64,000 bases of DNA from an uncultured SAR86 cluster bacterium (GCA_902601475.1 CACKNK010000001.1:309075-373074), one strand, 5' to 3'. Shown: positions 30,934-40,958, counted from the stretch's first letter. Numbers and translations: made by a program. Notes: a model not told the origin generated them from the sequence alone.

Positions 30934-31815
30934 ATGTCTAAAAACGTCAGGATGGCTTTACTAATTTTGCTACCAGTATCTTTCTGGTTTGCAACTGGCG
31001 TGCTTGAAGAGGACAAAATAGAGCCGCCAAAGGCTCAGAAAACATTATCCTCAGTTGTAATTAATGAAAGTATTGCGGAAATGATTTCTCCGACCATAAG
31101 CGTAAACTCTGTTGCTATCAGTGAAAAAAGAGTTGCGGTTAAGGCAAAAACTTCAGGTGAAGTCGTTGCAACAGGTGTTCGACAAGGTGAATGGGTCAAA
31201 AAAGATGAGCTTTTGTGTAGACTCGGCATAGTCGAACTGAATCGAACAGAAGTAAAAGCTCCATTCGATGGCTATGTAGAGAATATTGTTAAGCCAGGTA
31301 ACTTTATTCAAAGAGGTGAAATCTGCGCAACCATAATTGAGCTAAGCCCTATAACATTTGTTGCTGAGGTTCCTGAAGCTAAAATCAAAGACATCTTTGA
31401 AGGTCTTCAGGTCAAAATTGATTTAATCACTGATGAAACTATTTCATCTAATCTCACATTCGTATCTAAAAGTGCATCTCCCGCTACAAGAACCTTCAGA
31501 GTTGAAGCAGAGTTTGAGAATGTAACTGGCGCTGTAAGAGATGGTATTACTGGCACAATGCATATTAGTACTCAACCGATTTTAGCCCATAAAATTACTG
31601 CTTCCGTTTTATTGCTAACCGATGAAGGCAATATTGGTGTAAGAACTGTTAATTCTGAAAGCAAAGTTGAGTTTCATTCAATAAAAATTATTAAAGATAC
31701 AGCCGACGGGCTTTGGGTAAGTGGAATACCTCAATTTTCAAATCTTATAGTTCAAGGACAGGGATTTGTTGAAAATGGTCAAACCGTAGCTGTTACAAAT
31801 CTAGCTAGTCTATGA
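30934..31815 (+). CDS. RND efflux periplasmic adaptor (membrane fusion protein)
   Basis: N-terminal TM/signal; lipoyl-like KAKTSGEVVATGVRQGEWVKKDELLCRL...VKAPFDGYVENIVKPGNFIQRGE; followed by the RND permease. Confidence 0.9.
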   Translation: MSKNVRMALLILLPVSFWFATGVLEEDKIEPPKAQKTLSSVVINESIAEMISPTISVNSVAISEKRVAVKAKTSGEVVATGVRQGEWVKKDELLCRLGIVELNRTEVKAPFDGYVENIVKPGNFIQRGEICATIIELSPITFVAEVPEAKIKDIFEGLQVKIDLITDETISSNLTFVSKSASPATRTFRVEAEFENVTGAVRDGITGTMHISTQPILAHKITASVLLLTDEGNIGVRTVNSESKVEFHSIKIIKDTADGLWVSGIPQFSNLIVQGQGFVENGQTVAVTNLASL

Positions 31816-34800
31816 ATAAAATAGTTGATTTTGCTCTTTCCAAAGGGAAGACAACATTAACTATTGCCTTACTAGTTTTAATTGCTGGAAGTTACTCTCG
31901 CACGATCATTCCCGTTGCTGCAGACCCAAGCATTCAACTTCCATTGGTAAGTGTTTCAGTTTTTCTCGATGGAGCTTCTCCAAATGACGCATCTAGATTA
32001 ATAGCAAAGCCGTTAGAAAATAGACTTAGAAGTGTCCCAGGGATTGAAGAAATATCCTCCAGTAGCACTCTAGGATTTGCAAGATTGGTTGCTGAGTTTG
32101 AAGTAGGACATGACATTGATGCTGCACTCGTTGATATCAAACAGGCTGTAGAAGAAGTTAAATACAAGCTTCCACTCGAGGCAGAAGATCCACAAATAAG
32201 AGAATACTCATTTGCGACATTCCCTGTTATGAACCTCAGCCTGATAGGAAATGGGCCATTGAGGCAAAAAGTATTTTTTGCAAAAGAACTGCAAGATCAG
32301 CTTGAAGGCATAGATGAGGTACTGAGTATTGATATAAGTGGTGCTCCAGATGAGGTTCTTGAAGCAATTATTGATAAGTCAAAGTTGGAAACTTATGGAA
32401 TTACATTAAGAGACCTATATTTAGCTGTTTCAAACAATAACGTAATTATTCCTGGCGGTGCTCAAGATACTGGTGATGGTCGTTTTAACATTGAAGTTCC
32501 TGGAGTTTTTGAGACTGCTCAAGATGTTTACAGCATTCCAGTCAAAGTTACGCCTTCAGCAGTTGTGACCCTTGGAGATCTTGGTGAAATAAGAAGAACT
32601 TTTAAAGACTACTCGTCATATTCAAAAGTTAATGGCAAAGATGCAGTTACGCTTGAAGTAAAACTTAGAGAAGGCGCTAATGCAATAGATGCTAAGCGTG
32701 CAATCATGTCGAATATCTCTGAGTTTGAACCTTACCTACCTGAAAACATTGAAATTGTTAAAACTGATGATGAAACCATTTGGGCTGAAAAAATGATTAC
32801 AGAGCTCCAAGGAAACATTGTTACCGCAATTTTTCTGGTAATGATACTGGTTGTTGCCAGTATGGGTATTAGAGTTGGCATGTTGGTTGGTCTATCCATA
32901 CCATTTTGCTTTCTTCTAACTTTTATTGTTTTAAATATTGCAAACATTGAATTTAACTTCCTAGTAATGATGGGATTGTTGTTAGGACTTGGAATGCTCA
33001 TCGATGGTTCTATTGTTGTCACGGAATATGCAGATAGAAAAATATCTGAAGGCGTACAAAGAATTGAAGCTTACAGACTCGCTTCAAAAAGGATGTTCTA
33101 TCCGATACTGTCCTCGACAGCAACTACAATTGCCGCCTTTACACCACTTATTTTCTGGCCTGGATTCACAGGTCAATTTATGCGTTTTTTACCAATCGCT
33201 GTTTTCATAGTTCTATCAGCTTCATTGGTCTATGCAATGATTGTAGTGCCAGTTCTTGGTGCTGTATTTGGTCAAAGAAGATCTTCTCTTATGTCTGGAG
33301 AATCTGAGAAAACTGGAGAGGTTGTTTTTGACAGAGTTTCATCCTTCTACAGCAAATGGGTGAGGATTTTTGCGAAGAATCCATTTGAAACAATATTAAG
33401 CGTTTTTTTTCTATTATCAGTCATTATTATTTCTTACGATCGCTTTGGAAAAGGTACAGTATATTTTCCTTACGTAGACCCTGTTGCTGCTGAAGTATCA
33501 ATAAGAGCAAGAGGTAATTTTTCAGCTACCGAATCAAAAGGTATTGTTGAGCAAGTTGAAGACAGGCTGCTCGAAATTCAAGAAATAAAAAGTCTTTATT
33601 TAAGAACAGGCTCTGAGTGGTTTAACTCAGGTGGTGATGTTGTGGGACGTGGCTTTTTTGAGGTTGAGGAATTTAATTCAAAGGGACTCACAGGTCAACA
33701 AATAATTGATCAAGCTAAACTGGTAGTAGCAAATATCCCAGGCATTATTGTCGAGATAAGCGAGCAAGAAGGTGGGCCTGCTTTTGAGAATCCCATTGAA
33801 ATAGGTATTTTTGGAAATACTGAAAATGAGGTTGTTCAGGTAACTCGGATGGTTGAAGACTATGCAAAGAATGGAGTTACTGGCCTAGCGAATATAAGTT
33901 CAACGTTACCTTACCCCCAAATTGAGTGGAAGATTGATGTTGATAAACAAAAAGCTGCTCAACTGGGAGTCAATATTTCAGACGTAGGTGCTATTGTGCA
34001 GATGCTTACAAATGGTTTTAAAGCTGGTGAATATAGGCCTGATGATTCAAGAGATGAAGTTGAGATAAGAGTCAGGTTCAAGCGCGATGAAAGATCGTTA
34101 ACAGGTATTGATGATCTAAAGGTCCCCTCCTCGCGAGGACAAATACCTATCAGCTCATTTATCAAAATTATTCCAAAAGAAAATAGGCAATCTGTTGTTA
34201 GAAGAAATGGTAAGTTTTTTCATGAAATTGGAGCTGCAGGAGCAAATAAAGACATTTTAATTGATGTAAAAGTTAAAGAAATGAGGCAGTGGATAGATCA
34301 ACAAGAGTTTCCTTCAGGAATTTTTGTTCAATTTAGGGGACAACAAGAGGAAACTGAGGAGGTAAATAGTTTTTTGAGTGTTGCAGGTATTACAGCTATC
34401 TTCCTTATGCTTGTCCTACTACTTACTCAATTTAATAGCTTCTATCAATCAATTCTCATTTTGTCTGCAGTATTTATGTCGGCTACAGGCGTTTTATTAG
34501 GATTGCTAATTACCGGACAACCCTTTGGTACAACCATGACTGGAATCGGCATTGTTGCGTTAGCTGGAATTGTTGTTAATAACAATATCGTCTTGATTGA
34601 TACTTTTAATAGACTTCGAGATGAGAATCAAAATCTAGCTAGATATGATGTGGTGGTCATGGCTTGTAAACAAAGATTGAGACCGATCTTATTAACAACC
34701 CTCACAACTATTTTCGGGCTGCTGCCGCTAGCTGCTGGAGTAAGTCTAGATATTGTTGCAAGATCAATTGAATTAGGCAGTCGAGTTGTAGATTGGTGGC

Positions 34801-34937
34801 AGCTTTTAGCACAATCAATAGTTTTTGGATTAGGTTTTAGTACAATCTTGACTCTTATTTTTACCCCAGCTGCATTAATGGTTCCTGAATCAATTAAAAA
34901 TTACTTTAGCAAAACTACAGCGGTCGAGACTTCTTAA
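31812..34937 (+). CDS. RND-family efflux transporter permease (AcrB/HAE1-like)
   Basis: 1041 aa; GLLLGLGMLIDGSIVVTEYADRKI; GIGIVALAGIVVNNNIVLIDTFN; RLRPILLTTLTTIFGLLPLA. Confidence 0.95.
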   Translation: MNKIVDFALSKGKTTLTIALLVLIAGSYSRTIIPVAADPSIQLPLVSVSVFLDGASPNDASRLIAKPLENRLRSVPGIEEISSSSTLGFARLVAEFEVGHDIDAALVDIKQAVEEVKYKLPLEAEDPQIREYSFATFPVMNLSLIGNGPLRQKVFFAKELQDQLEGIDEVLSIDISGAPDEVLEAIIDKSKLETYGITLRDLYLAVSNNNVIIPGGAQDTGDGRFNIEVPGVFETAQDVYSIPVKVTPSAVVTLGDLGEIRRTFKDYSSYSKVNGKDAVTLEVKLREGANAIDAKRAIMSNISEFEPYLPENIEIVKTDDETIWAEKMITELQGNIVTAIFLVMILVVASMGIRVGMLVGLSIPFCFLLTFIVLNIANIEFNFLVMMGLLLGLGMLIDGSIVVTEYADRKISEGVQRIEAYRLASKRMFYPILSSTATTIAAFTPLIFWPGFTGQFMRFLPIAVFIVLSASLVYAMIVVPVLGAVFGQRRSSLMSGESEKTGEVVFDRVSSFYSKWVRIFAKNPFETILSVFFLLSVIIISYDRFGKGTVYFPYVDPVAAEVSIRARGNFSATESKGIVEQVEDRLLEIQEIKSLYLRTGSEWFNSGGDVVGRGFFEVEEFNSKGLTGQQIIDQAKLVVANIPGIIVEISEQEGGPAFENPIEIGIFGNTENEVVQVTRMVEDYAKNGVTGLANISSTLPYPQIEWKIDVDKQKAAQLGVNISDVGAIVQMLTNGFKAGEYRPDDSRDEVEIRVRFKRDERSLTGIDDLKVPSSRGQIPISSFIKIIPKENRQSVVRRNGKFFHEIGAAGANKDILIDVKVKEMRQWIDQQEFPSGIFVQFRGQQEETEEVNSFLSVAGITAIFLMLVLLLTQFNSFYQSILILSAVFMSATGVLLGLLITGQPFGTTMTGIGIVALAGIVVNNNIVLIDTFNRLRDENQNLARYDVVVMACKQRLRPILLTTLTTIFGLLPLAAGVSLDIVARSIELGSRVVDWWQLLAQSIVFGLGFSTILTLIFTPAALMVPESIKNYFSKTTAVETS

Positions 34938-34969
34938 TAATTAATATAAAACTCAGTTAAAATATTTAT

Positions 34970-35185
34970 ATGACTAAAAAAAATCTTAACTTTGAAGATT
35001 CTTTGGCAAAGCTTGAGAGCATTGTTGATGCCTTAGAAGATAATGACGTTAGCCTAGAAGAGAGTGTTAAAAAATTTGAAGAAGGGATTAAGCTTGTGAA
35101 AGACTGTCAAAAGCAACTCAAAGAAGCTGAGCTAAAAGTTAATAAGCTTATGGGTGATGGTGAAATTTTAGATCAAGAGAATTAA
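34970..35185 (+). CDS. xseB: exodeoxyribonuclease VII small subunit
   Basis: NFEDSLAKLESIVDALEDNDVSLEESVKKFEEGIKLVKDCQKQLKEAELKV. Confidence 0.95.
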   Translation: MTKKNLNFEDSLAKLESIVDALEDNDVSLEESVKKFEEGIKLVKDCQKQLKEAELKVNKLMGDGEILDQEN

Positions 35186-35188
35186 GAC

Positions 35189-36046
35189 ATGATTAATAAA
35201 TACCTCGCTAATGTGCGAGAAAGTGTTAATCAACAGTTCTTAAACATCATCAAAAGTGATTCTCAAGTCTCTAAAGCAATGCTTCACACCGTGCTAGCTC
35301 CAAGTAAATGTATTAGAGCAGGAATTGTAAGAGCTGCAGCAGAGCTTGAGGGTACTCTTAATAAAGAATCTATTAATAATTTAGAGGTTGCAGTTGAAGC
35401 GATGCATTCATATTCATTGATTCATGATGATTTACCGGCTATGGATGATGATGATATGAGAAGAGGCCAGCCCTCCAATCATATTGCTTATGGTGAAGCA
35501 ACTGCAATTCTTGCAGGAGACGCCTTGCACAGCTTGGCATATGAGATTGTTGCAAACGATACTAATTTATCTGTTGATCATAAAGTTAATATTATTAAAT
35601 TACTTTCAGATGCTTGTGGTTTTAATGGCATGATTCTAGGTCAACAATTGGATTTAGAGTCTGAGGGATCAGACACTGGAGATATAAATAAAATTCATGC
35701 TTTAAAAACTGGCAGACTCATAAGTGCTTCGCTTGCAATGCCAATTACAAATTCAAAACTCAGAATGAAACTAAAAATTGTGGGAGAAGATATTGGTTTA
35801 GCATTTCAAATCATGGATGATGTTTTAGAGATAACTGGATCTACAAAAGCTCTTGGAAAGGATTCGAAATCAGATGTAAAGAATAACAAACTAACTTATG
35901 TATCAGTTTATGGTTTGGAAACTGCAGTTAAAAATGCTGAAAAATTGATTGAAAAATCAATAAATAAAATAATTGATCTTGACGGTAATTTTAACAAGAA
36001 GAACCTCATCGAGATTTGTAATTTCATTATTAGCAGAGATAACTAG
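35189..36046 (+). CDS. ispA: geranyl/farnesyl diphosphate synthase
   Basis: HDDLPAMDDDDMRRGQPSNH (FARM) and FQIMDDVLEITG (SARM). Confidence 0.96.
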   Translation: MINKYLANVRESVNQQFLNIIKSDSQVSKAMLHTVLAPSKCIRAGIVRAAAELEGTLNKESINNLEVAVEAMHSYSLIHDDLPAMDDDDMRRGQPSNHIAYGEATAILAGDALHSLAYEIVANDTNLSVDHKVNIIKLLSDACGFNGMILGQQLDLESEGSDTGDINKIHALKTGRLISASLAMPITNSKLRMKLKIVGEDIGLAFQIMDDVLEITGSTKALGKDSKSDVKNNKLTYVSVYGLETAVKNAEKLIEKSINKIIDLDGNFNKKNLIEICNFIISRDN

Positions 36047-36048
36047 TT

Positions 36049-37905
36049 ATGAAATTTTTTAAGGAAATACCAAATTCTCGTCCTAGCACACCTTTGCTTG
36101 ATGAAATTAATTCACCTAAAGATCTAAAACCTCTTACCCTTGAGCAGCTAAAGAACCTAGCCGATGAATTAAGAGCATTTTTACTTTATCAAGTTGGGCA
36201 AACAGGAGGTCATTTGGGTGGTGGCCTAGGTGTTGTTGAGTTAACCGTTGTTTTACATTACTTGTTTAACACGCCTGATGATAATTTAATATGGGATGTC
36301 GGTCATCAAGCCTATCCGCATAAAATTCTAACTGGCCGAAGAGATAAACTAAAAACCATTAGAGTGAAAGGAGGTCTAGCGCCCTTCCCTTCAAGAAATG
36401 AAAGTGAATATGATGCTTTTGGAACTGGCCATTCAAGTACATCAATAAGTGCAGCCTTAGGTATGGCTATTGCCAATCAAAATAAAAAAACAATTGCTGT
36501 GATTGGTGATGGAGCAATGACAGCAGGAATGGCTTTTGAGGCAATGAGTCATGCGGGCAGTATAAAGCCAAATATGCTTATCATCTTGAATGACAACGAT
36601 ATGTCCATATCAGAAAATGTAGGTGGCTTATCTAATTATTTTTCTAGAATTTGGGCCTCAAAACTTTATAAAGGAATTAGAAAAGGTGGAAAAAGCTTCC
36701 TAGAGAACCTACCACAAGCCCATCATTTAGCTCGAAAAGTAGAAACGCAGATGAAAAGTATGGTTTCACCTGGATCTATCTTTGAGGAATTAGGGCTAAA
36801 CTATATCGGACCAGTTGATGGTCATGATATTGATGAGTTACTAAGTGTAATCAAGAACTTAAAGGATTTTGAAGGGCCGCAGTTTCTGCATATTATTACG
36901 AAAAAAGGAGCGGGTCTTGATCCAGCTGAAGCTGACCGAATAGGTTTTCATGCCATTGGAAAAATAAAACCTGTTGCAAAAAAACAAAATAATTCAAAAC
37001 CTAAATATCAGGATATTTTTAGTGAGTGGGTTGTTGATATAGCAACGGAGGATGAAAGCTTATATGCAATAACTCCGGCAATGCGAGAAGGGTCTGGGTT
37101 GGTTGAATTTAGTAGAAAATTTCCTGAGAGATACTTTGATGTAGCAATAGCTGAACAACATGCTGTTACATTTGCAGCTGGTTTGGCAGTGGAAGATAAG
37201 AAACCAATTGTTGCGATTTACTCAACATTTTTACAAAGAGCATACGATCAATTGATTCATGATGTAGCGCTACAAAATCTAGATGTTACATTTGCAATCG
37301 ATAGAGCCGGGCTTGTTGGCGAGGATGGTCCAACACACTCAGGTAATTATGATCTTGCCTATCTAAGATGTATCCCAAACATGATAATCATGACCCCATC
37401 CAATGAAAATGAAACTAGAAAGCTGTTATCCACTGGTTACAAGTATGAGGGTCCTGCAGCTATACGCTATCCAAGAGGAACGGGTCCAAATATTGAAATT
37501 GATAAAGACTTAGAAACATTAGAGATAGGTAAATCAAATCTTGTGATCAATAAAGAGTCAGAAATAATTATCCTAAATTTTGGTGCTCTGATGGACGTTA
37601 GTAAGAACGTTGCAGAAAAATTAGATTGCTCTCTAACTGATATGAGATTTGTGAAACCCCTTGATGCTGAGTTTCTTAAAAAAATACATGATAAAAAACT
37701 TATTGTAACTATTGAAGATGGTAGTCGCTATGGCGGTGCAGGATCAGCTGTTCAAGAATGGTTTGCTGATAATAATTTGAATGTAACCATCAAATCATTT
37801 GGTATACCTGATGTATTCATTGAGCATGCCAGCAGAGATGAAATGATAAGAATGGCTTCTCTTAATGGAGATGCAATATTTGATCAGATTAAAAAATTAA
37901 TTTAA
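36049..37905 (+). CDS. dxs: 1-deoxy-D-xylulose-5-phosphate synthase
   Basis: GGHLGGGLGVVELTV; VIGDGAMTAGMAFEA; FDVAIAEQHAVTFAAGLA; DRAGLVGEDGPTHSG. Confidence 0.97.
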   Translation: MKFFKEIPNSRPSTPLLDEINSPKDLKPLTLEQLKNLADELRAFLLYQVGQTGGHLGGGLGVVELTVVLHYLFNTPDDNLIWDVGHQAYPHKILTGRRDKLKTIRVKGGLAPFPSRNESEYDAFGTGHSSTSISAALGMAIANQNKKTIAVIGDGAMTAGMAFEAMSHAGSIKPNMLIILNDNDMSISENVGGLSNYFSRIWASKLYKGIRKGGKSFLENLPQAHHLARKVETQMKSMVSPGSIFEELGLNYIGPVDGHDIDELLSVIKNLKDFEGPQFLHIITKKGAGLDPAEADRIGFHAIGKIKPVAKKQNNSKPKYQDIFSEWVVDIATEDESLYAITPAMREGSGLVEFSRKFPERYFDVAIAEQHAVTFAAGLAVEDKKPIVAIYSTFLQRAYDQLIHDVALQNLDVTFAIDRAGLVGEDGPTHSGNYDLAYLRCIPNMIIMTPSNENETRKLLSTGYKYEGPAAIRYPRGTGPNIEIDKDLETLEIGKSNLVINKESEIIILNFGALMDVSKNVAEKLDCSLTDMRFVKPLDAEFLKKIHDKKLIVTIEDGSRYGGAGSAVQEWFADNNLNVTIKSFGIPDVFIEHASRDEMIRMASLNGDAIFDQIKKLI

Positions 37906-37942
37906 TTAAAAAATTTTGATTTTATAAAAATCCTTTTACCCA

Positions 37943-38404
37943 TCAAATTATAATTTTAGGGATAGCCAGCATTAAAATGCTTGTAAATAATCCTGCAAGA
38001 ATATCATCGCTCAAGATTCCTGGTCCATTTTTAATATTTTTATCGACCCATGAAATTGGCCATGGTTTTACAATGTCAAAAAAACGAAAAAATAAAAATG
38101 CAAAGAGCAGTGAAATAAAATCATGATTAATAAACATGCAAGCCACAAACATTCCTGCAAATTCATCAATAACAATTTCTGAGCTATCAGACTTTGTATC
38201 CTTATGTACTTCAACACAAACCCACCAACTTAAAGCCACTGTTAACACTGTTGAAAGAATGATCCACTCTTGCAAAAAAGCTGTGTTATAAATTAACAAT
38301 ACAGCAAATAAACTTCCCCAAGTGCCAGGAGCAAATGGAATAGATCCAACCCCAAAGCAAGTCGCAAATACATGGGATACTTTATTATAATTTGGGAAAC
38401 TCAT
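37943..38404 (-). CDS. pgpA: phosphatidylglycerophosphatase A
   Basis: FATCFGVGSIPFAPGTWGSLFAV; IVIDEFAGMFVA. Confidence 0.92.
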   Translation of the reverse strand: MSFPNYNKVSHVFATCFGVGSIPFAPGTWGSLFAVLLIYNTAFLQEWIILSTVLTVALSWWVCVEVHKDTKSDSSEIVIDEFAGMFVACMFINHDFISLLFAFLFFRFFDIVKPWPISWVDKNIKNGPGILSDDILAGLFTSILMLAIPKIII

Positions 38405-38410
38405 GTAAAT

Positions 38411-39379
38411 TTAGAAGTGCTTATAGCCTTTATTTAGTGAAGTTATTTTACCATCCAAATATATTTTCTTTGTTTTAATTGATGTGCCAACTTGATACAT
38501 TTCAAAATTCATTTTTTTCATTTTTACGGCAAGAGACTGAATGTTTTTTTTAGGCACAGTAAAGATTAATTGATAATCATCACCGCAATTTAAACATTTG
38601 TTTAATGATAAATTTGAATTGTATGGTATAGAGCTTGAAGATAATTCGAATCCTACATTAGATGCTTTGCTTAGATGTCCAAGATCTTGAAGAAATCCAT
38701 CAGAAATATCAATCGCGCTCGAGGCAAATTCTGCAATGGTCTTGCCATAATCAATTAGGGCTTTAGGTTTTAGATAAGCAGATGAAATCACATTTTCTCT
38801 ATTACGCTTTTTGAAATTCTGCATACCAAATAAACCATTACCTAGCTGTCCTGACAAGCAAACAATGTCGCCAACTCTTGAATTATTTCTTAATAATATT
38901 TTTGAAACCTGTTTGCCAAAGACAGTCACAGATATCTGATATTGTCCTTTCACTAGATCGCCACCAGTTAAGCCAATTTTGTAATCATTTGAAAATTCTT
39001 GGAGTCCTTTTTTAAATGAAGAGAAAAATTTGGGGCTATTCTCTTTGGTGGAAAGGGAAAGCTGAAAGGCTAATGGATGAGAGCCCATTGCTGCTAGATC
39101 ACTTAGTGCTATAACACATGCTCTATAGGCAGCATATTCTGGTTTAAATCCCTTTGGAAAATGAACACCCTCTACGGAGGTATCAGTTGAAACGATGAGA
39201 TTATCTGATAACGAAATTACCGCGGCATCGTCTCCAACGCCTTTCAAGATCTTATTCTTTTTATTAAAAGAAGTACCTATATTAGATAGGTACTTCTCAA
39301 TAATCTTGAATTCAGTAATAGTTTTTAACTTGGGTATCTTTCGAATAGGCCACTGGCACCCATACCACCACCTACACAC
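38411..39379 (-). CDS. thiL: thiamine-monophosphate kinase (start uncertain: ATG 39379 inside the thiolase gene, or ATT 39319)
   Basis: GVGDDAAVISL; STDTSVEGVHFP; GLTGGDLVKG; DISDGFLQDLGHL. Confidence 0.92.
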   Translation of the reverse strand: MCRWWYGCQWPIRKIPKLKTITEFKIIEKYLSNIGTSFNKKNKILKGVGDDAAVISLSDNLIVSTDTSVEGVHFPKGFKPEYAAYRACVIALSDLAAMGSHPLAFQLSLSTKENSPKFFSSFKKGLQEFSNDYKIGLTGGDLVKGQYQISVTVFGKQVSKILLRNNSRVGDIVCLSGQLGNGLFGMQNFKKRNRENVISSAYLKPKALIDYGKTIAEFASSAIDISDGFLQDLGHLSKASNVGFELSSSSIPYNSNLSLNKCLNCGDDYQLIFTVPKKNIQSLAVKMKKMNFEMYQVGTSIKTKKIYLDGKITSLNKGYKHF

Positions 39380-40518
39380 ATGGTCACTACACCAAACTGC
39401 TTATCTTGACGATTAAGCTCTCTAACCATATGGCCAACTTGTCGTGAGCCTGTCATACCAAATGGATGACCAATTGAAATTGAGCCTCCATTTACATTGA
39501 GCTTATCCATAGGGATACCTAGCTTATCTCTGCAATAAACAACCTGCACCGCAAAAGCCTCATTTAATTCCCATAAATCAATGTCATCAACGTTTAAATC
39601 ATAGTTTTTTAGTAATTTTGGTACTGAAAAAACTGGTCCAATACCCATTTCATCTGGCTCACAACCCATAGTAGTGAAACCTCTAAAATAAGCTAGAGGC
39701 TTTAAACCAAGTTCAAGTGCTTTTTCTTCACTCATAACCAAGGTCACTGAAGCACCGTCAGACAACTGAGAGGAATTTCCAGCAGTAACTGATCCGTTTT
39801 CTGGATCAAAGACAGGTTTTAGAGAGGATAGGCCCTCTAATGTGGTATCAGGTCTGTTACATTCATCTTTATCAACTGTGTAGTCAACTTCTTTTGAATC
39901 ACCAGTTTCTTTGTTAACAAGCAGCATTTTGGTTTCCATTGGAACGATTTCGTCATCGTATAAACCTAGCTCTTGAGCATTTGCAGTCCTTTTTTGGCTC
40001 TCCAGAGCATATTCATCTTGAGATTCTCTTGATACATCATATCTTTTAGCAACCGTTTCAGCTGTGATACCCATTGGGTGATAAATGCCTGGACTCTGTT
40101 CTGCAAGCTTTTCATTCACAAAGCCTTCCATGTTTTGCTTTCCTTGCAGCATAGAAATTTGCTCTACTCCACCAGCAATAACAGTGTCATAACATCCAGC
40201 CATTACTTGACTCGCCGCCATGGAAACAGTTTGAAGACCTGAAGAACAATATCTATTTACAGTTGTACCTCCAACAGTAACCGGAAGGTTTGAAAGCACA
40301 GCAGCATTTCTACCTATATTATGACCCATTGGTCCTTCTGGATTACCGCACCCCATGATGACATCTTCAACCTCCTCACCTGATAAATTTGGATTTCTTT
40401 CCATTAGGTTATTGATGATATGTGCAAGCATGTCATCAGCTCTTGTAATGTTAAAACCACCTCGATGTGATTTAGCAAGACCCGTTCTAACACTATCAAC
40501 TATTACAGCTGTTTTCAT
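39325..40518 (-). CDS. acetyl-CoA C-acyltransferase (thiolase)
   Basis: VNRYCSSGLQTVSMAASQV; NVNGGSISIGHPFGMTGSRQ; VVTMCVGGGMGASGLFE. Confidence 0.95.
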   Translation of the reverse strand: MKTAVIVDSVRTGLAKSHRGGFNITRADDMLAHIINNLMERNPNLSGEEVEDVIMGCGNPEGPMGHNIGRNAAVLSNLPVTVGGTTVNRYCSSGLQTVSMAASQVMAGCYDTVIAGGVEQISMLQGKQNMEGFVNEKLAEQSPGIYHPMGITAETVAKRYDVSRESQDEYALESQKRTANAQELGLYDDEIVPMETKMLLVNKETGDSKEVDYTVDKDECNRPDTTLEGLSSLKPVFDPENGSVTAGNSSQLSDGASVTLVMSEEKALELGLKPLAYFRGFTTMGCEPDEMGIGPVFSVPKLLKNYDLNVDDIDLWELNEAFAVQVVYCRDKLGIPMDKLNVNGGSISIGHPFGMTGSRQVGHMVRELNRQDKQFGVVTMCVGGGMGASGLFERYPS

Positions 40519-40558
40519 TATTCTTCTCCTTTTTAAACTTTATCTGAATCCCTAGGAA

Positions 40559-40579
40559 TATGGCATTATATATGCCATA
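40559..40579. promoter_or_regulatory. 21-bp inverted repeat upstream of the thiolase gene
   Basis: TATGGCA-ttatata-TGCCATA, 41-61 nt 5' of the thiolase start at 40518. Confidence 0.5.
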
Positions 40580-40604
40580 AACTGCCCTCTGCAAATCTTA
40601 AAAG

Positions 40605-40910
40605 CTATTTAATTTCCTTATTCTCATTAGTAATATCTTTATACCATTTGGGTACAATATCTACTTTATACTCTTGGGCTTTTTTGAAAATATAAGGAAT
40701 TGTTATCGGACTGAAGGGCAATATGACAAGCACACCCAAGCCTAAATTTTTAAAATTTTCAGCAAGCTGATCGTTGGCTTTTGCTAGTTCCTCATCAGAT
40801 GCCTTACCTTCTGCAAATCTAATATAGGTATCAAGCATTTTTTGATTTTCAGCATTTTCTGCCAAAAAAAGTTCTTTAAGTTTGATTAAAAATTTTTCTA
40901 CTTGTTTCAT
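40605..40910 (-). CDS. small hypothetical protein with one hydrophobic segment (possibly LETM1-like)
   Basis: 101 aa ORF between two clear genes; GLGVLVILPFSPITIPYIFKKAQEYKVDIVPKWYK loosely resembles short LETM1-like proteins. Confidence 0.55.
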   Translation of the reverse strand: MKQVEKFLIKLKELFLAENAENQKMLDTYIRFAEGKASDEELAKANDQLAENFKNLGLGVLVILPFSPITIPYIFKKAQEYKVDIVPKWYKDITNENKEIK

Positions 40911-40913
40911 ATA

Positions 40914-40941
40914 AATAAAAAAGCCCGGATAAACCGGGCTT
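40914..40941 (-). terminator. Rho-independent terminator downstream of the TonB-dependent receptor gene
   Basis: Inverted repeat AAGCCCGG-ataaa-CCGGGCTT (40921-40941); T-rich tail (TTTTTTA) on the minus strand. Confidence 0.9.
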
Positions 40942-40958
40942 TCATCGATTAATTATTC

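Noticed and set aside
37918-37932. GATTTT-ATA-AAAATC inverted repeat between convergent dxs and pgpA as a terminator
   Set aside because: A/T-only stem with no clear U-tract; expected by chance in AT-rich spacer.
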